From: Glandiceps talaboti
Taxonomy: Eukaryota; Hemichordata; Enteropneusta; Spengelidae
Length of the DNA: 64,000 nt
Reading direction: 5' to 3'
Assembly (NCBI RefSeq): GCF_964340395.1
Contig: NC_135560.1
Span: 20,837,675-20,901,674 of the forward strand
The position numbers and the translations under genes were made by a program. Shown here piece by piece: positions 39,780-52,698 of this stretch. Positions within the stretch are counted from its first letter, which is position 1. Every line of letters begins with the position of its first letter. A model generated the notes under the pieces. That model was not told where the DNA came from and did no database searches. It saw only the letters and a list, made by a program, of their open reading frames with translations.

Positions 39780-40407
39780 TAATCAATGATCTGTAGACAT
39801 CTTGTTTGTATCGGTCACAAACGATGTCTTAGTCTTTCTGTTTTTGTGGTTGAATGTCCGTTACTATCTACGTTTCAAAAATAACATTTGACACGATGCA
39901 AACATGTGCTATTACATAACAAATACATTGACACGTTGTCAATATATGATTTTCACCATTTGTATCGTGGATAATTTATTGTTAGATGAAGCAAGGATGG
40001 TCATTACCTTAATAGGCTAACACTGAATTTGACATTTTAACGTATTTATGTCCTAGTATATTTCAATATTCGAATTTAACGTATTATAATCTCCCTTCTA
40101 ATATGTGACGTCATATCATCATACATAGGGTGAAAGTATGTTGCACCGTTATATCTTTTCTCAAGTTGTATACGCCATTAAAATATACATGTCATGAGTA
40201 GAATAGCTAGAACATTTATATTAAAGCATTGGATATATTTAAGATCATGTCATTAAATTTAACTATGTTGTCATCTATTTTGAATCATAAGAAATCTACT
40301 GTATAGAAGCACACATTTTTGTCAAAAATATACCAAACATCCGCAATCTTTGAATTTAAATGAAAAACCTGCCATATTTACATTACTATTGTTAATATCC
40401 TTAACAA

Positions 40408-40419
40408 CCCCCCCCCCCC
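40408..40419. repeat. Poly-C run, 12 bp
   Basis: Uninterrupted C tract followed by GCC. Confidence 0.95.
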
Positions 40420-40717
40420 GCCAACAAAATTTGAACCCTCCCTAATTATATTAGTCATCTACTGGGGTGGTGAGTATTTTGTAATATTACCATAATTCTG
40501 TTGCCAGTCTACAGAACATGATGTCGCCTCGCATACGTCACGACCTGTTCTGAGCTGTCCTGAAGTAATGCAATAGTTACTGTATAGCGCATGCCCTGTC
40601 ACACATGCCCTGCGCATACTTGTATACTCTAAGCGAGCTAAGGTAAGACGAAATTAACATATCTTGTTTTCGATATCACTGGTATTAGCCGAGTAGTGTT
40701 TAAAATATATTTTCAAC

Positions 40718-41035
40718 CTATTTGCACAAATCTGAAATGTGCGTCTGCTGTTTCATATCGACATCTTGGGAGTGGTAAAGAAGAAATACTTTGGATGTAC
40801 AGAACGCCTTAGCAACATATATTGTGGGCAAAAACGTGAGGTTGCCAAGGTGTTTCATCTTACACATTAAGCTATCGGATGCTGTCCACCTTTGTTGTTT
40901 CCTTGCAGCTCTACCTCCATTAGCGTAATCACGAGAGATCTCGTTCAATATGGATATTTTACTAATCGTAGCAACTAATTTGCTTGCTTGATCATGGAAA
41001 CATGGTTTTATGCTCTGGGCGAGAAGATGTGACAT
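40718..41035 (-). other. Unassigned 105-codon open frame
   Basis: This is one of the longest non-repetitive frames starting with ATG in the window. It begins MSHLLAQSIKPCF and contains ISRDYANGGRAARKQQRW; it has five Cys, is basic overall, and has no signal peptide or membrane segment. An in-frame TGA lies three codons upstream of the Met. No domain is recognised and no splice border is convincing. In AT-rich DNA a frame of this length is near the limit of chance, so it may be an exon, a relic or nothing. Confidence 0.15.
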
Positions 41036-41955
41036 AGGGTTTCATAGCCTTCGGCTTTTTCTTTTGAACTTAAATCTAATGATGGATCCAATTAACAGTA
41101 TACAGAAAAGATGCAAGGTAAAGGTCGTTGATTTTGTTCAAATTTCCTGTTTTGATCATACCATGGCTAAAAGACAAACATACAGTCTATGTAACCACGT
41201 CTTTCATGCATTTTACCTATAAGCTATTTCTTTCCAGTTCTCTGATTTCAAATTCAAACGTTTTAGAATAGGTAGCCGTGAGTGAGGTAATAAATTAAAA
41301 AGTAATCTGGAAAGATTTCTTTGAAAGCTAGCTTTTAGATAATACATGACACAAAGTAGACGTTGCTGAATTCTATTTCTTGTAGATTTCAAATAAATGA
41401 GTATGGCTGATACTCTTATGGAAAAGGTCGCAAGCTGCTTGAGATTACTCCTCTTTGCAATGGACGGGATGTTATGGTTATTAGCGCCAGCTGCCACTGT
41501 TGGTGGTGGTGATGGGGGTGGGGGTGGGAGTTAGGTGAACGGCTTCCGTTTGTCCACAGCCCATTCCTAGCAATGCAAATTTCGACTTTGTACAACTGGT
41601 TGGGTGACTTGAGTACATTACTATTAAATAGCAAATGTGCTCATCAATTCCTTTGACTTTTGAACATATTTACACCTGTTAAATATATTAAGAATTGGTA
41701 CTCATACAGACCTCATTAATATGCCCATTAGATTTAGTTTCATTATCTATTCAAATTTCTGATAGACATTTTGTTGTTAAATATCCCAACGTGTCAAATG
41801 TGATAAAAATGGTAAGGCATGAAAATCTAAATAATTTCAAAGCTGGTTTATTTTTCGACTATCGCCCTACTATTAAAGTATACTTTATTTCACCACTTAT
41901 TCACAAATTACACATTGCAACAGACATATCATGCCTGTCACTTACATTTATCATC
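41036..41955. other. Non-coding stretch
   Basis: Nothing recognisable apart from a G-rich run (GATGGGGGTGGGGGTGGGAG, 41511-41530). The minus frames 41213-41497 and 41416-41634 have no domain; the His-rich part of the latter is a translation of the G-rich run. Confidence 0.45.
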
Positions 41956-42234
<279 letters not shown>

Positions 42235-45200
42235 AAATAGACGCAGCTATTGTTATCTTTGAATTAATGCTTACAACATATCTTAAAAACTATACTGATG
42301 TTATCTAATTTAATAGGTGTCTAATTACAGCTGCTACATGTCTATATCACAAACAAAGTGGCATATTTATTTCTATAACGAGGCAATAGTGACATGTTAC
42401 ATGGGATATAAGTACACAAAGCAAGTATGTAATTCTACCATGATATCTCGATGGGGGATATCTCTTATACCGAGACTTGTATATCATTCATAAGTTGGTT
42501 ATTAATGTGTACCAGGCATGAAACAAACAAGCACCACTGTGACAACATACGCTAGGGAGGAGCCATCGTGTTAGAATAACCTGGTCAAGCTAAGCCTAAT
42601 AACAGTACATGCAAAATACTAGCTAGGTAAGGGAATGAAAGCAGCTTTACGATTTCTCATCTGAGATAAAATAAGATCAAAATAAACCGTATGTGTGTCC
42701 TGGGATTTTATAGAGCCCAGTGACATATAGGAATAGTTACCATGGAAAACATAACAGGAAACGAAGGAAGATTGCAGTAATTGCTGTATTAGTAATATAT
42801 AATGGAATCATTACAGTAGCGGTATCTTGAGATATGCAGCCGTCAGGCAATGCGTTACAAACCTCTGCAATTCTTTGTTGCCGACGTTGTGAAGATAATA
42901 TCTCCTGACAACTATTAACACTGTTACAAACTATTGCCATCTAAATTTAATGAAAATAGCAATATATCACGGCATTCTGTTCCCTATTTTGATTTCATGA
43001 CCGTACAATATTAAACTAGATTGTCTTTAATCAGAGTTGATATTCGGATATACCGTACTTTGTCTTTTTAAGTAGATGACCAACGATTATTCGAATAGTT
43101 AAATAGTGATTCTAAACTCTACAAATCATGCAATATTCATGCAACGTAAAGAGTGCACTGGGAGACTGAATACGCTCTCCAAAAGATTGTTAAAACTCTT
43201 TAATAAGTACGTAATTGTTAGATGACTGTATAAAATCGAGAAATTGGCACACCATCCTATGTTCTGCCACCCACGCAGTTTATGACCAAGGTCCGCATGT
43301 GAGAGAGAAAGATACACATCCATTATTGCAGTATATGCGATGCATTATAATCAAATAATGTGCGCCTTATGTTTTTATAATATAATAATGTAAAGGTGGC
43401 TGTCTATGATTTCATGCATGGTATCTAAGAACATGCTATGAGGAAGCATAAACGTGTTGTATGGCAAATGTGAATGTCATACATATTATAACAGATTGAA
43501 ACACCATCTGGAACTATAACTAATAATATCGACTGAGTAGAAATACAGGTTAAATTAGAATCTCCAAAAATAAGATGTTATTTAAGCGCAAAATAAAGAT
43601 GTTTTAGTAATTATGATATACATATCACGTTTTTGTAAGTCCTTTCAGGACAAGAAGAAAATACCAGGATAAACTCATTATCTCACAAGTCAATACCAAT
43701 CTCACTCAAACAAACAAAATTCAACCTGTTACTTTTAACGTAAGCCGATGAAAGATGCCGTATAGATACACCTGATTAAACACAACACGTGACATTGAAA
43801 GTCAAATAGGTTGCAGCTGGCGAGGGCTATTCTAAACACACCTTGGGGGTTAGGGACGAGTATTGGGACCTCACAGATTATAGCTGGTATTTCAATTTAA
43901 GATTTCAGAACTGCAAACTACATATTTGTCGAATGAATTTGGACTGTATAATCAAAGAAGATGCTTTCCTAAGGGTCTTTGGGGTATTCGCTTGCCTAGC
44001 GATGGTGTGTCCGAGACTACCTTGACAACATACTACTCAAACAGACTAGCAATGCCAATATATCAAACCACTCATCTCGATCTTTCATCTAAATCAAGAC
44101 ACCCCGATTCTTTATTTTGTAAAGCCTCAAAAGGGAATTTTGACTGTGTACGGATATTGTAATGAAAAAGGAAATTATTTCGCTTGGGGTTCAGGTGGAA
44201 GATTTCAGTTTCTTTACAGGTATTTGGGATTAAATATAAAGACTTTGATCCCTGAACACAAATGACAATAGCGTTCTTAGCCGCTGCTGTTGATGAAGAC
44301 GGATAATCAATCTACAAAACGAGTATCCGCTGTGAATTCTCTGTTTTCTTTAGAGTAAGTGCACAAGAATCAAATTGCAATCAAATTGCTCGAAACAAAT
44401 TGGCGAAAAGGTGGTGATAAGAAAGACTGACGTACACGGAAAGGATGTAATCTGTACAATTCAAGAATTCTTCATTTTAATCTTTGAAGAGGAAATTTAG
44501 AATCGAGGCAAACAACCGTAATCATGCTGTCATAATCGCTCAATGCGCTGCTAGAATATTAGCTATTTTCAGTACGTACAGCATTATAGGTTCAAATATA
44601 GGCTATTTTGCAAGTTACTGTACATGGATACGGTTTATCTTGTTTCACACCCATTGAAATTACTATCGTAAATAAAATCTCAGATATAGAAACCATAAAG
44701 CTATTTTACATATAATTAAGCGTTAATCTAATTTCAAAACCCCCATTAATCTTGACAATATAACAAATAAAAACTGATACAACAAATCTCAAAGATAACG
44801 AGAACTCACATTAACCTCAAAATTTGACCATCCCTTTGATGGAAAAGACAGGCTCAGGGAACTATTTTAAGCTTTCCATCAAGCTTGACATATTTATCAA
44901 CTGTACTTCTCACAAACACTAAAAAGGACAATAATCAACCTTATATTAACTCGTATATCTTCGCATAAAATGCAAACTATTTGACACGATCAATATTTAG
45001 AACTCTTTCGAAAACTTTTAAGACTAGTCCTACTACTCGAATTAGACAATCTGTGGTTAATTGTATCTTGGAATATATGACATGGTAACTTTTTAAAACT
45101 CGAACCAAGCAAACTATACGACGTCAATGGAATGTCAGACTAGATGAAGACGGATTGAAATTCTTTCTCAAACGTCAATCTGTTTACTGTCAGTATCATT

Positions 45201-46181
45201 AACGAGAGATAGTTAAGTAATATATTTAGATAATGTCAAAATCTTATATTAATTACGAAATTTTACCATTGTGTTGAGTTTTCTGGAGTAACTCAATGAA
45301 ATCATGTCGACATTTAAGGAACCTTTTCCAGTCATCTATAATATCACGGTGTATTTCAACTGTGTTGAAGTTTGTATGAACATGGATGCTTTATTCCAAA
45401 GAGTATTTGATTTACATTATTAAAAATTATCAGTGATGATCAGTTTGCGACCTTCTCAAAGTTGCCAATTTGTAATTTTCGTCCGAAACGACTTCTGTAT
45501 TTGATATCTAGCGTGCACAGGAAATCCTGTCGCGTGCCTTCGTAAAGACACATAATCAAAGAATAGTGTTCGTCTAAAATACGATTGTTTACTTACACAT
45601 GTAGGATGTGAATTAAGGTTCGTTATGTTTATTTTGATTGTACATATCTGAGTAATACAATACTTTACAGAGTTTCAATATACTTGTAAGGGACTAAATG
45701 GTTAAACATCCAGCAATAAAGTGTCCCATTCATCATTATGGATTAATTTGAACAGGGAATGGGAAAACATACAAGGTGAACTTTCGCTATGCTGGATGTC
45801 GTCACATGCTGAGGCTTAGCATTGAATTAATCATATTGCAGGATTTATGTATCTAAGGATAAATAAATCATAGTCGACTAACGCTTATTAGGCGACAGGT
45901 GAAATCTGCGCCTAAATTAGATGAGATTAATCAGTATAAAGTCTGTGGTAGCTATGTTATCTAATTTAATGGTAAAGCCGGGCAAGGTAGGTGTCTTCTA
46001 CTTCTCAATCCATGGGAAACAAATTATCTTAACACTTGCATTTTCTTTAAAAATGTGTATGCAAGCACGAGAGATATAATACGTATCCTTGTTGTCAGTA
46101 TTAAACATGTAAGATTTGCGATTTCCTATCTGCCTATACATTGTATAGTGTATGTAGACAGACGGATGTTACCTGTAATTG
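42235..46181. other. AT-rich non-coding stretch
   Basis: No gene recognised. The overlapping plus frames at 43843-44025 and 43926-44162 lie in a slightly less AT-rich patch but show no domain or splice borders. A second near-consensus X-box is listed at 42736. Confidence 0.5.
42736..42749. promoter_or_regulatory. Near-consensus RFX X-box
   Basis: GTTACCATGGAAAA matches GTTNCCATGGNAAC at 13 of 14 positions and is followed by C, as if one A had been inserted before the final base. No target gene is visible. Confidence 0.3.
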
Positions 46182-46411
46182 TTATTAGCCCCCACCGGGC
46201 ACAACGCGGAGGGGGCTATTACATTGGGTTCCGTCCATGCGTGCGTGCACCGTCATATCTCTGGCATGCACAGAGTGATTTTGGCTATCTACACGCGTTT
46301 GATACATATCGACACCATTCAAGTGTCTACCCTCACATTATAAATGATGAGCTGTCTAATGAGACCATGACCTTTGACCTTGACAAACATCTTCAAGGTG
46401 AAGAGACAGAT
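46182..46411 (+). repeat. Dispersed repeat, copy 1, with terminal hairpin
   Basis: It starts with TTATTAGCCCCCACCGGGC. TAGCCCCC (46186-46193) pairs perfectly with GGGGGCTA (46211-46218) in an 8-bp stem. A GC-richer segment with GTGCGTGC follows, then 46297-46403, which aligns without gaps to copy 2 at 53966. The last part contains the TGACCTTTGACCTTGACAAA block. The 123-codon ORF across it (46055-46426) is not a gene: of the 14 differences from copy 2 over 35 codons about ten would change the amino acid, as expected of neutral decay. It is a non-autonomous or unknown dispersed repeat. Confidence 0.7.
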
Positions 46412-48218
46412 AAGGTTACATTCTAGCTGTACTACGGCCAAATATTATTGCTAATTATACTGAAAATCAAACACTACAAACAATTACATACAGCGAAGCA
46501 TTTCCATATTAAAACTGTCAAAATGCCAGTCATCTTACGCAGTACAACACTACGTCTTCAATTGAAGGTTTGGATCTACATAATTGAGTTGATAATGCTA
46601 CGTTTAAATATCCACTGACAAAATTTACGATGTTGTATAACTTCATCGTGAATTTTGTCATTCGAATTTGACTCACTTAAATGTTGTTTATCAAAATAGC
46701 TGGAACACTTTCAAATTGTTAAATGCCGTACTATAATCTCTGACGTTCTTCGTTTTTCGGCGAACTTTAACATCATGGTTTGCTGCAGTTGTCTATAAGT
46801 CTATGATAATTTGCATGTATCTTGTGGCGTGCTTTTACCGTAATTTATTGTTACCGTAGTGAGCTAATTCTTGGTATCACTAGAGGTGGAGATCGTCTTC
46901 GCTGGTTAGACTCAAAACACTACTTTTAAAGCTATATGTTACATATATCTTTTTTATCCAACATATTTAACGATTATATAATGTAGTAAACTATGGCATG
47001 CTACTTCGTTTTTACACAGTACATGTATATATTATACAAGGTTCGTTTATATAACTTTACGTGATCTGTGATTTATATTGTATTATAATTTTGTGTTATA
47101 TTCATATTAAACTCTGTGTTCCTTTATTGCTATGGCGTTCTTTAATACCATCTTATGTTGATTCAGAAGTAAATATATATATTTTTTAAAACAATCGACG
47201 AGCAATAAATAACGTCAAACAACAAATGAATAAATAACTAGTGAAGTACTCAAAGAATAAAATATTACATTAAACTCGTTGACATTGAAAAAAGGTACAA
47301 ATACAATTTATCACCATTAAAATGTCTTTTATATCACAAAATAGCCTGGAGGCGTTCTATTATCTGTTTTTAAAACACTAATATAGAAGTTCCAAAATGA
47401 TTTCAGCTATACTTTTGTCACAATTGAACTTCCTTAATGTACTTTAATATACCATGGAACTATTGCTACTGGCTTATTTTATCAACAAAACCCTCAGGTG
47501 GGAGAGAAATAAGCATCATTTATTTGTGAAAATAATTGCACTGATCAATAGCTGTGTAGAAATGGTGGTCCCAAGCGTCATCGTAGCACAATGTGGGTTA
47601 TTACAGAAAGAGCAGAAAGTGCCTTGGGGGGTACTGTACATGAAGTATATCGATTCTTTTCGAGAAGACAAAGTCCCTTTAATGGTATATGTGTGTAGGC
47701 TTTTGTATATTTTGTTTCCTTTTAACAGACGGGAATATAAGTACATGGAGTTCCACTTTCTTTTTTCACTTGATTGTAACAGTTTAATAACATTTGTAGA
47801 TGTAAGCACGTGATAGTCCATATTGCGATCTCGTGCATTATAACGTCAGGGTTATGAATAAGTCATTTCGTGTCATGATTTGCATTACGTATTCAACTTG
47901 TACAATACATATCTAAGTCTACAACTAGGCAACACTAGGATACACTAGAAAAAAGAAAACAACTATCAAACGGATAACGATCAAGCCAATTATCATCATT
48001 TGAATGTAATACAAGGTATATGCTTATCTACCAAAAATAAATGAGCATGCAAACAGGCATCTGGTGTGCGACTGAAATCCTGCCTTTGCATAGGAGAAAG
48101 TGAATGACATGAGAGGTAGTCAGAACTAGCTGCAACCTCCAAAGCTTCTCTCAATACAGTAAATCAAATCACTTGATACTAAGCAATGGTACATTATCGC
48201 CAAAATGTAAATAGCAAT
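46412..48218. other. AT-rich non-coding stretch
   Basis: The longest frame (47454-47813 plus, 119 codons) is rich in hydrophobic residues and has no recognisable domain; a 101-codon frame runs opposite to it. Both look like chance. Confidence 0.5.
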
Positions 48219-48765
48219 AATAATATAACAACTTTTATTGCCAGAAATTATAGGCATACACAATACGCTAAACATATCTACAAATGTATAGAATATCAAA
48301 ATTTACAAATCAGATGAGTCACAAATAGATAATGTCGAGATTTACAAAACAAATTTCTGGTCCGGGCCACAAAATAGTTCTTATAAACTAGTCGAGCTTG
48401 TGGCCCCAAAGAAGAACTCAGTGTGATTATTCGGTGCGTTCTGTGAGACTGACAGCTTGGAAATGAATAAGAATTAATTTGACAAAAGGAAAATAAAATG
48501 AGATCAGAAACAATATTCAAATCCATTCGAAAAAAAAAGATGTTGTTTCAAATGCAGCATAAAGTCGACTTTTTCACTATTTTTTTTTCAAAGAGTCAGG
48601 CAGAGAGTTCCAATGTTTCGTTGCGGCGTATTTGAGGTTTATGGAGAGGTTTACTTTTGAAACTACTAGTGATACCCACGAGAATCGCCATATTTTGTGT
48701 GTCCTATTTTTGGTTTCCATATGCGCGTAGACTAATATGTATAGGTTTATATGAATGATTAACAA
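48219..48765 (-). pseudogene. LINE ORF2 C-terminus with 3' UTR and tail
   Basis: On the minus strand the frame from 48765 ends NLKYAATKHWNSLPDSLKKK, and after a one-base shift in a run of nine A it continues NSEKVDFMLHLKQHLFF and stops at FEYCF. The AA..WNSLP..L block plus the F..HLK.HLF helix is the diagnostic C-terminus of CR1/L2/jockey-type reverse transcriptase proteins. After the stop, about 270 bp of 3' UTR lead to AATAAA (complement of 48234-48239) and a short TTATTATTG tail, a typical LINE 3' end. The copy is 5'-truncated: no RT palm domain is recognisable beyond 48765. The tail differs from the GATT type of the 4.0 and 7.3 kb fragments, which suggests a different family. Confidence 0.75.
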
Positions 48766-49756
48766 TGATAGTGTGATACATTGGGTGCTATCAAATACAT
48801 TTGGGTTTTGGGCATATACATCTATCAGATAATATCCAAATTGTGGAGCCGAAAAAATGATGTCAAATTATTGTAAATAGTGAAATGAAATACTCCTAAA
48901 AAGTAGCAACGACCAATCTTTCAGCTTAGAATATATATGGTACCATTGTTTTTATTCCTAAAGTCCCATAATAGAAATGTAAACAATGGATTGAAATATG
49001 ATCCAAACCTTATACGTACAGAAATATATGGCAAGTCACAGTTCATACCTAAGATCATATGGTTGTAGCATAATTATTAGGTAAAACTAGTGTATGATGT
49101 ATGTATTGATGTCACTTCTATGAAATCACATGGACGTATGGTTTCGATATGTTGTCGTGTATGTTGACTGGCTTTGTTATTACGATATAATTTAGATACG
49201 ACAGGTGCGGTTCATCAGTGTTGACGGAATTTTTTTGTTTTACATCACCCGGTCCACGTGGATAATTTATACTAATTTTAGAACGGTCTGGTTATTTACT
49301 ATATTATGAATTTTATCAAAACAGACAAATCATTCAATACAGATAACTAAAAGTCTTCATTTCATATGTTGAAGCTGGCGTCTTGAATTCCTGGTTGAAT
49401 TTTACCAAGCAGTCTTTCTTCTTAATGAAAAGAGACGGTTAATCAACCGACTAAGTAACTACATGAACTAATCGACAACATATCGTATATGGAGTGAAAT
49501 GCCTTTAGCCTAGGTAGGCTTAATAATGACAGTGTTGCAGCCAGAGAAGAAGTGATTCAATGCATGCATGGCTACGCTTTAAACCACTACACGTTTCCGT
49601 TTCATGTAGGTCGTAGTCATCAGGTCAGGCAGGTTACTTAATATGGCAGCATGAAAAATTGAGTTCGACCAAGGTATGTGAATTACTTAGTAATAATAGG
49701 AAACATGTTTGTTGGTGAATAACGTACGATCGTACTTTGTCTCGTTAATTCTACAG
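48766..49756. other. AT-rich non-coding stretch
   Basis: Nothing recognisable. Confidence 0.5.
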
Positions 49757-49866
49757 GCCCAACTTTAGATGTTATTGTACGAATGAATTCCATACACGCG
49801 TTCACCGTGCTCACATCTATCGATTCGATCCGCCGTGCACTGCAGCTGTGTTAGAGGATTTTCGAG
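49757..49866 (+). other. Candidate 110-bp internal exon
   Basis: The acceptor TTAATTCTACAG ends at 49756 and the donor CGAG|GTAAGA starts at 49867. Between them the sequence is CpG-richer and less AT-biased than its flanks and is fully open in one frame (PNFRCYCTNEFHTRVHRAHI... to ...VLEDFR). A second frame (PTLDVIVRMNSIHAF...) is open for about 31 codons before a TAG. No domain is recognised. Both borders fit consensus and the composition differs locally, which makes this the best exon-like block in the window, but it is unproven and could be a relic. Confidence 0.25.
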
Positions 49867-52657
49867 GTAAGAAAAATTAGCTTTTAGTTTACCAAAGTGG
49901 AAAATAATAGGGTGTTTTCATAGCTAGAGTAAACACATGTCTCTAGCGAATTCGAGTACTAATTCTCTACTTTTCTTACGTCGACGATAGAGTTTATCAG
50001 GTGTATTACCTTTAATAATTTATTATTTTGATCTCATTTTAATACCTTAATTCCATTGTGACTTGTATTTTTCGTTTACATACTACTACATTGACGCATG
50101 TAGAAAAAAAGTTATGAAATCATGGCACTGATTTGGTATACCCCATTGTACAGTAATGATTTAGTTATTACTGCCAAGTGATTATTTATCTTTTATCCCT
50201 CTTCGACTTCAAAGTTCAGTCAACCAGCATTGAAGTGTAAAATGTAATAAAGTTGTATTGGATTTTCTTGGAATTATCGAATTTTTCGCCCACTCCTTTA
50301 ATAAAGGAACACAGATTTACATTTCCTTCCGAAATATCAGCATCTTAATGGAAAAACACGATAACATATACTCTATTCTTATTGAAATTTATCGATTGTT
50401 TTCAAATCTCCATAGGTTCTATTTCGTCTTCTTAACTAACACTAGACGCTATCGATCATTGTCCTTTATGCTGACTTGGTTACGTTTGCCTTAATATATA
50501 TTAACACTGAAATCGTTTTGTTAACAGTGTTGTAGGTAATAACTATTGCATTTTCTGAACAAACACTGTGAAGGTTTCACATTAAAGCAATGAAATAAGT
50601 AAGGCAATTTGCACTTTGGTATTTCAACGTAATAAGTAACATTGGTGAACTTATTAGAAAAGTGGGCGAGGTGTTCATAAAGCGTGTTGTCTAAAATTTC
50701 TCAACACATCTTGATGGAACCAATTGTTAAATCACTAAAAATGGCACTTGGATGTACTATGTTCTTTTAAGTGTTTTATCATAACAGTGTGTTGTAAACC
50801 AACAGTACATATCCTACCGACGAGCACATTAAAAGTAAATACCACCTTGATGCAGTGGAATTGTTAATAATAGAATCCCAGAGGTATATAATAAATAAGA
50901 TTGTAATGTGATACAGAATATAACACTAGCTAGTTGTTTCCTCTGTCTGTCTAATCAACGTAATCATACTTCACATACGTTGACTATCTTCCAACAGCAC
51001 ATGTACACATAACACCACATTGCTTTTATTGTTATAGAAGATTGACATTATCTTGTGTAACGAGAAACGAAATGATAAAACTTTAGTATGTATGTGAATG
51101 TCATGGATGTGTTGGTTCCAGTAAAGGAAGGCTGAACCACTTAGTGCACTTAAACGACATTTCTACCAATCAGAATCCATGAAAGTTATCAACTCTTGTA
51201 GAAATGCCCAAATTACTGCACTAATATGTATTTATCCATTTGGATTATAAATTGACAGTCATAGACAACTACTGACTCTGAGGGAGATTTGATTTATAAT
51301 CTGGCATTCTCGAAAAATTAGTCACACATGGCAGTAACTGAATAAGTTAAAAGCCACAGAGTGTTTGTATCATCAGTAAATAACATCATTAACTAGACTA
51401 TCTGAACCAAGCCTACCCTCTACAATTATCTCACACAGCTTGCTTGGCTGACGCTTAATTTTCTATCCTTAATGAATATAAAGCGTTGTAAATTCCACGA
51501 TACGGTATCAGGTTTGGCACCTCTGAATCTTGAGACGATCAACATTTTAAATCTAATAATGAAAAATGAGGTCCAATGTAAAAGATGATTCCTTAAGGCA
51601 TAGAATGCCCTCAAAGGCCTCTGCAGTAGTTCTTTGTATCATGTTGTATTTTTAGATAGTGATGCTTTGTAGAGAATTAAATAGACAGTTTATTAAGAGT
51701 GACATGTACACAGATAGTGAAACCTATTTAATCACATCTTATCTGAAGAAGACGTTTGGTTGTCTTTTTCAGCCTTTTGTAGAATTGCTTTCCAGTGCTC
51801 TGTGAGTTATGTTTGTAATCTACTCGTACCTGGATAAAAACACCCTGCATGTCTGTTGCAAAGTGGTTGTGGAGATAATTGAAGTGTTAGCCTGATGATA
51901 TTTTTACACTTGATTTATATCGTTTATCTTCCGTCACAACAACAAAAAGTGCTATCATTTCATCTACTTAGCGATTTCAATTGTAGCGTAAGTTTGAATA
52001 AATGCATCATCATTAACAATGTCGAAATTTCCTTCTCCTTCACCGGAAAGACACTTATTTGTGATGCAATAGCACACTGCCTCTCCTGCTGTACATGCAT
52101 ACAACGAATGGATAATGTGATAGTATTTCGAGTCTTGCTGACGTGTGATATAAACAACCGTCAGTAGAAAATACTGGTTGTGTGTTATTTCAAAGTGAAC
52201 GAAGGCATCACCCTTTGCAGACTTATACACTAATATACAGAATCTCAATTATTCCAATTAAAGAACCACAACTGAGACAAAGACGACCCCTTAAATGTAA
52301 AACAGTCAACCAGTACATTAGGAAAACTATAATTTCATCAAAGTTTCTGCCTTTAATGAGTGTTAAAGACTATTTTATGCTTGGTTCACCATATTTGTTT
52401 CTAAAAAATATCACGATTTTGTCACGCGTTATGCGAGTGTAATTATAGACCCTACGACGCAACATGCTGATACAATATTAACTGATTGCTGTGAAACATG
52501 GTGTGTTGCCACGGCATGATTTGGGTATCTCTTGTTTACCTCTGTTACTACATTGATCAAAGTTGAAATACACTCGCTTGGCAAACCACTCCTTGAGTGA
52601 GAGTTAGTTTAGCAATGTCACCTAGAACAGAGCTTCATTTGGAGAAAAAACGTATGA
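49867..52657. other. AT-rich non-coding stretch
   Basis: No gene recognised. Overlapping frames on both strands at 51895-52248 have no domain. Confidence 0.5.
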
Positions 52658-52698
52658 ATGTATGTATGTATGTATGTATGTATGTATGTATGTATGTA
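52658..52698. repeat. (TATG)n array, about 10 units
   Basis: Perfect tetranucleotide repeat, the same motif as the array at 20416. Confidence 0.96.

Larger units (their letters stand above)
36571..40717. other. AT-rich non-coding stretch
   Basis: No gene recognised. It contains a 12-G run (39768-39779) and a 12-C run (40408-40419). A full CRE palindrome TGACGTCA at 40106-40113 is near chance expectation. Confidence 0.5.

Noticed and set aside
15271-40113. Two full CRE palindromes TGACGTCA (15271-15278 and 40106-40113)
   Set aside because: About one such 8-mer is expected by chance in 64 kb; no linked promoter is seen.
46055-46426. 123-codon ORF as a gene
   Set aside because: It lies across a dispersed repeat whose second copy differs mostly at amino-acid-changing sites, so there is no coding constraint.
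47454-47821. 119-codon plus ORF and 101-codon minus ORF
   Set aside because: They overlap on opposite strands, are hydrophobic and low in complexity, and show no domain or splice borders.
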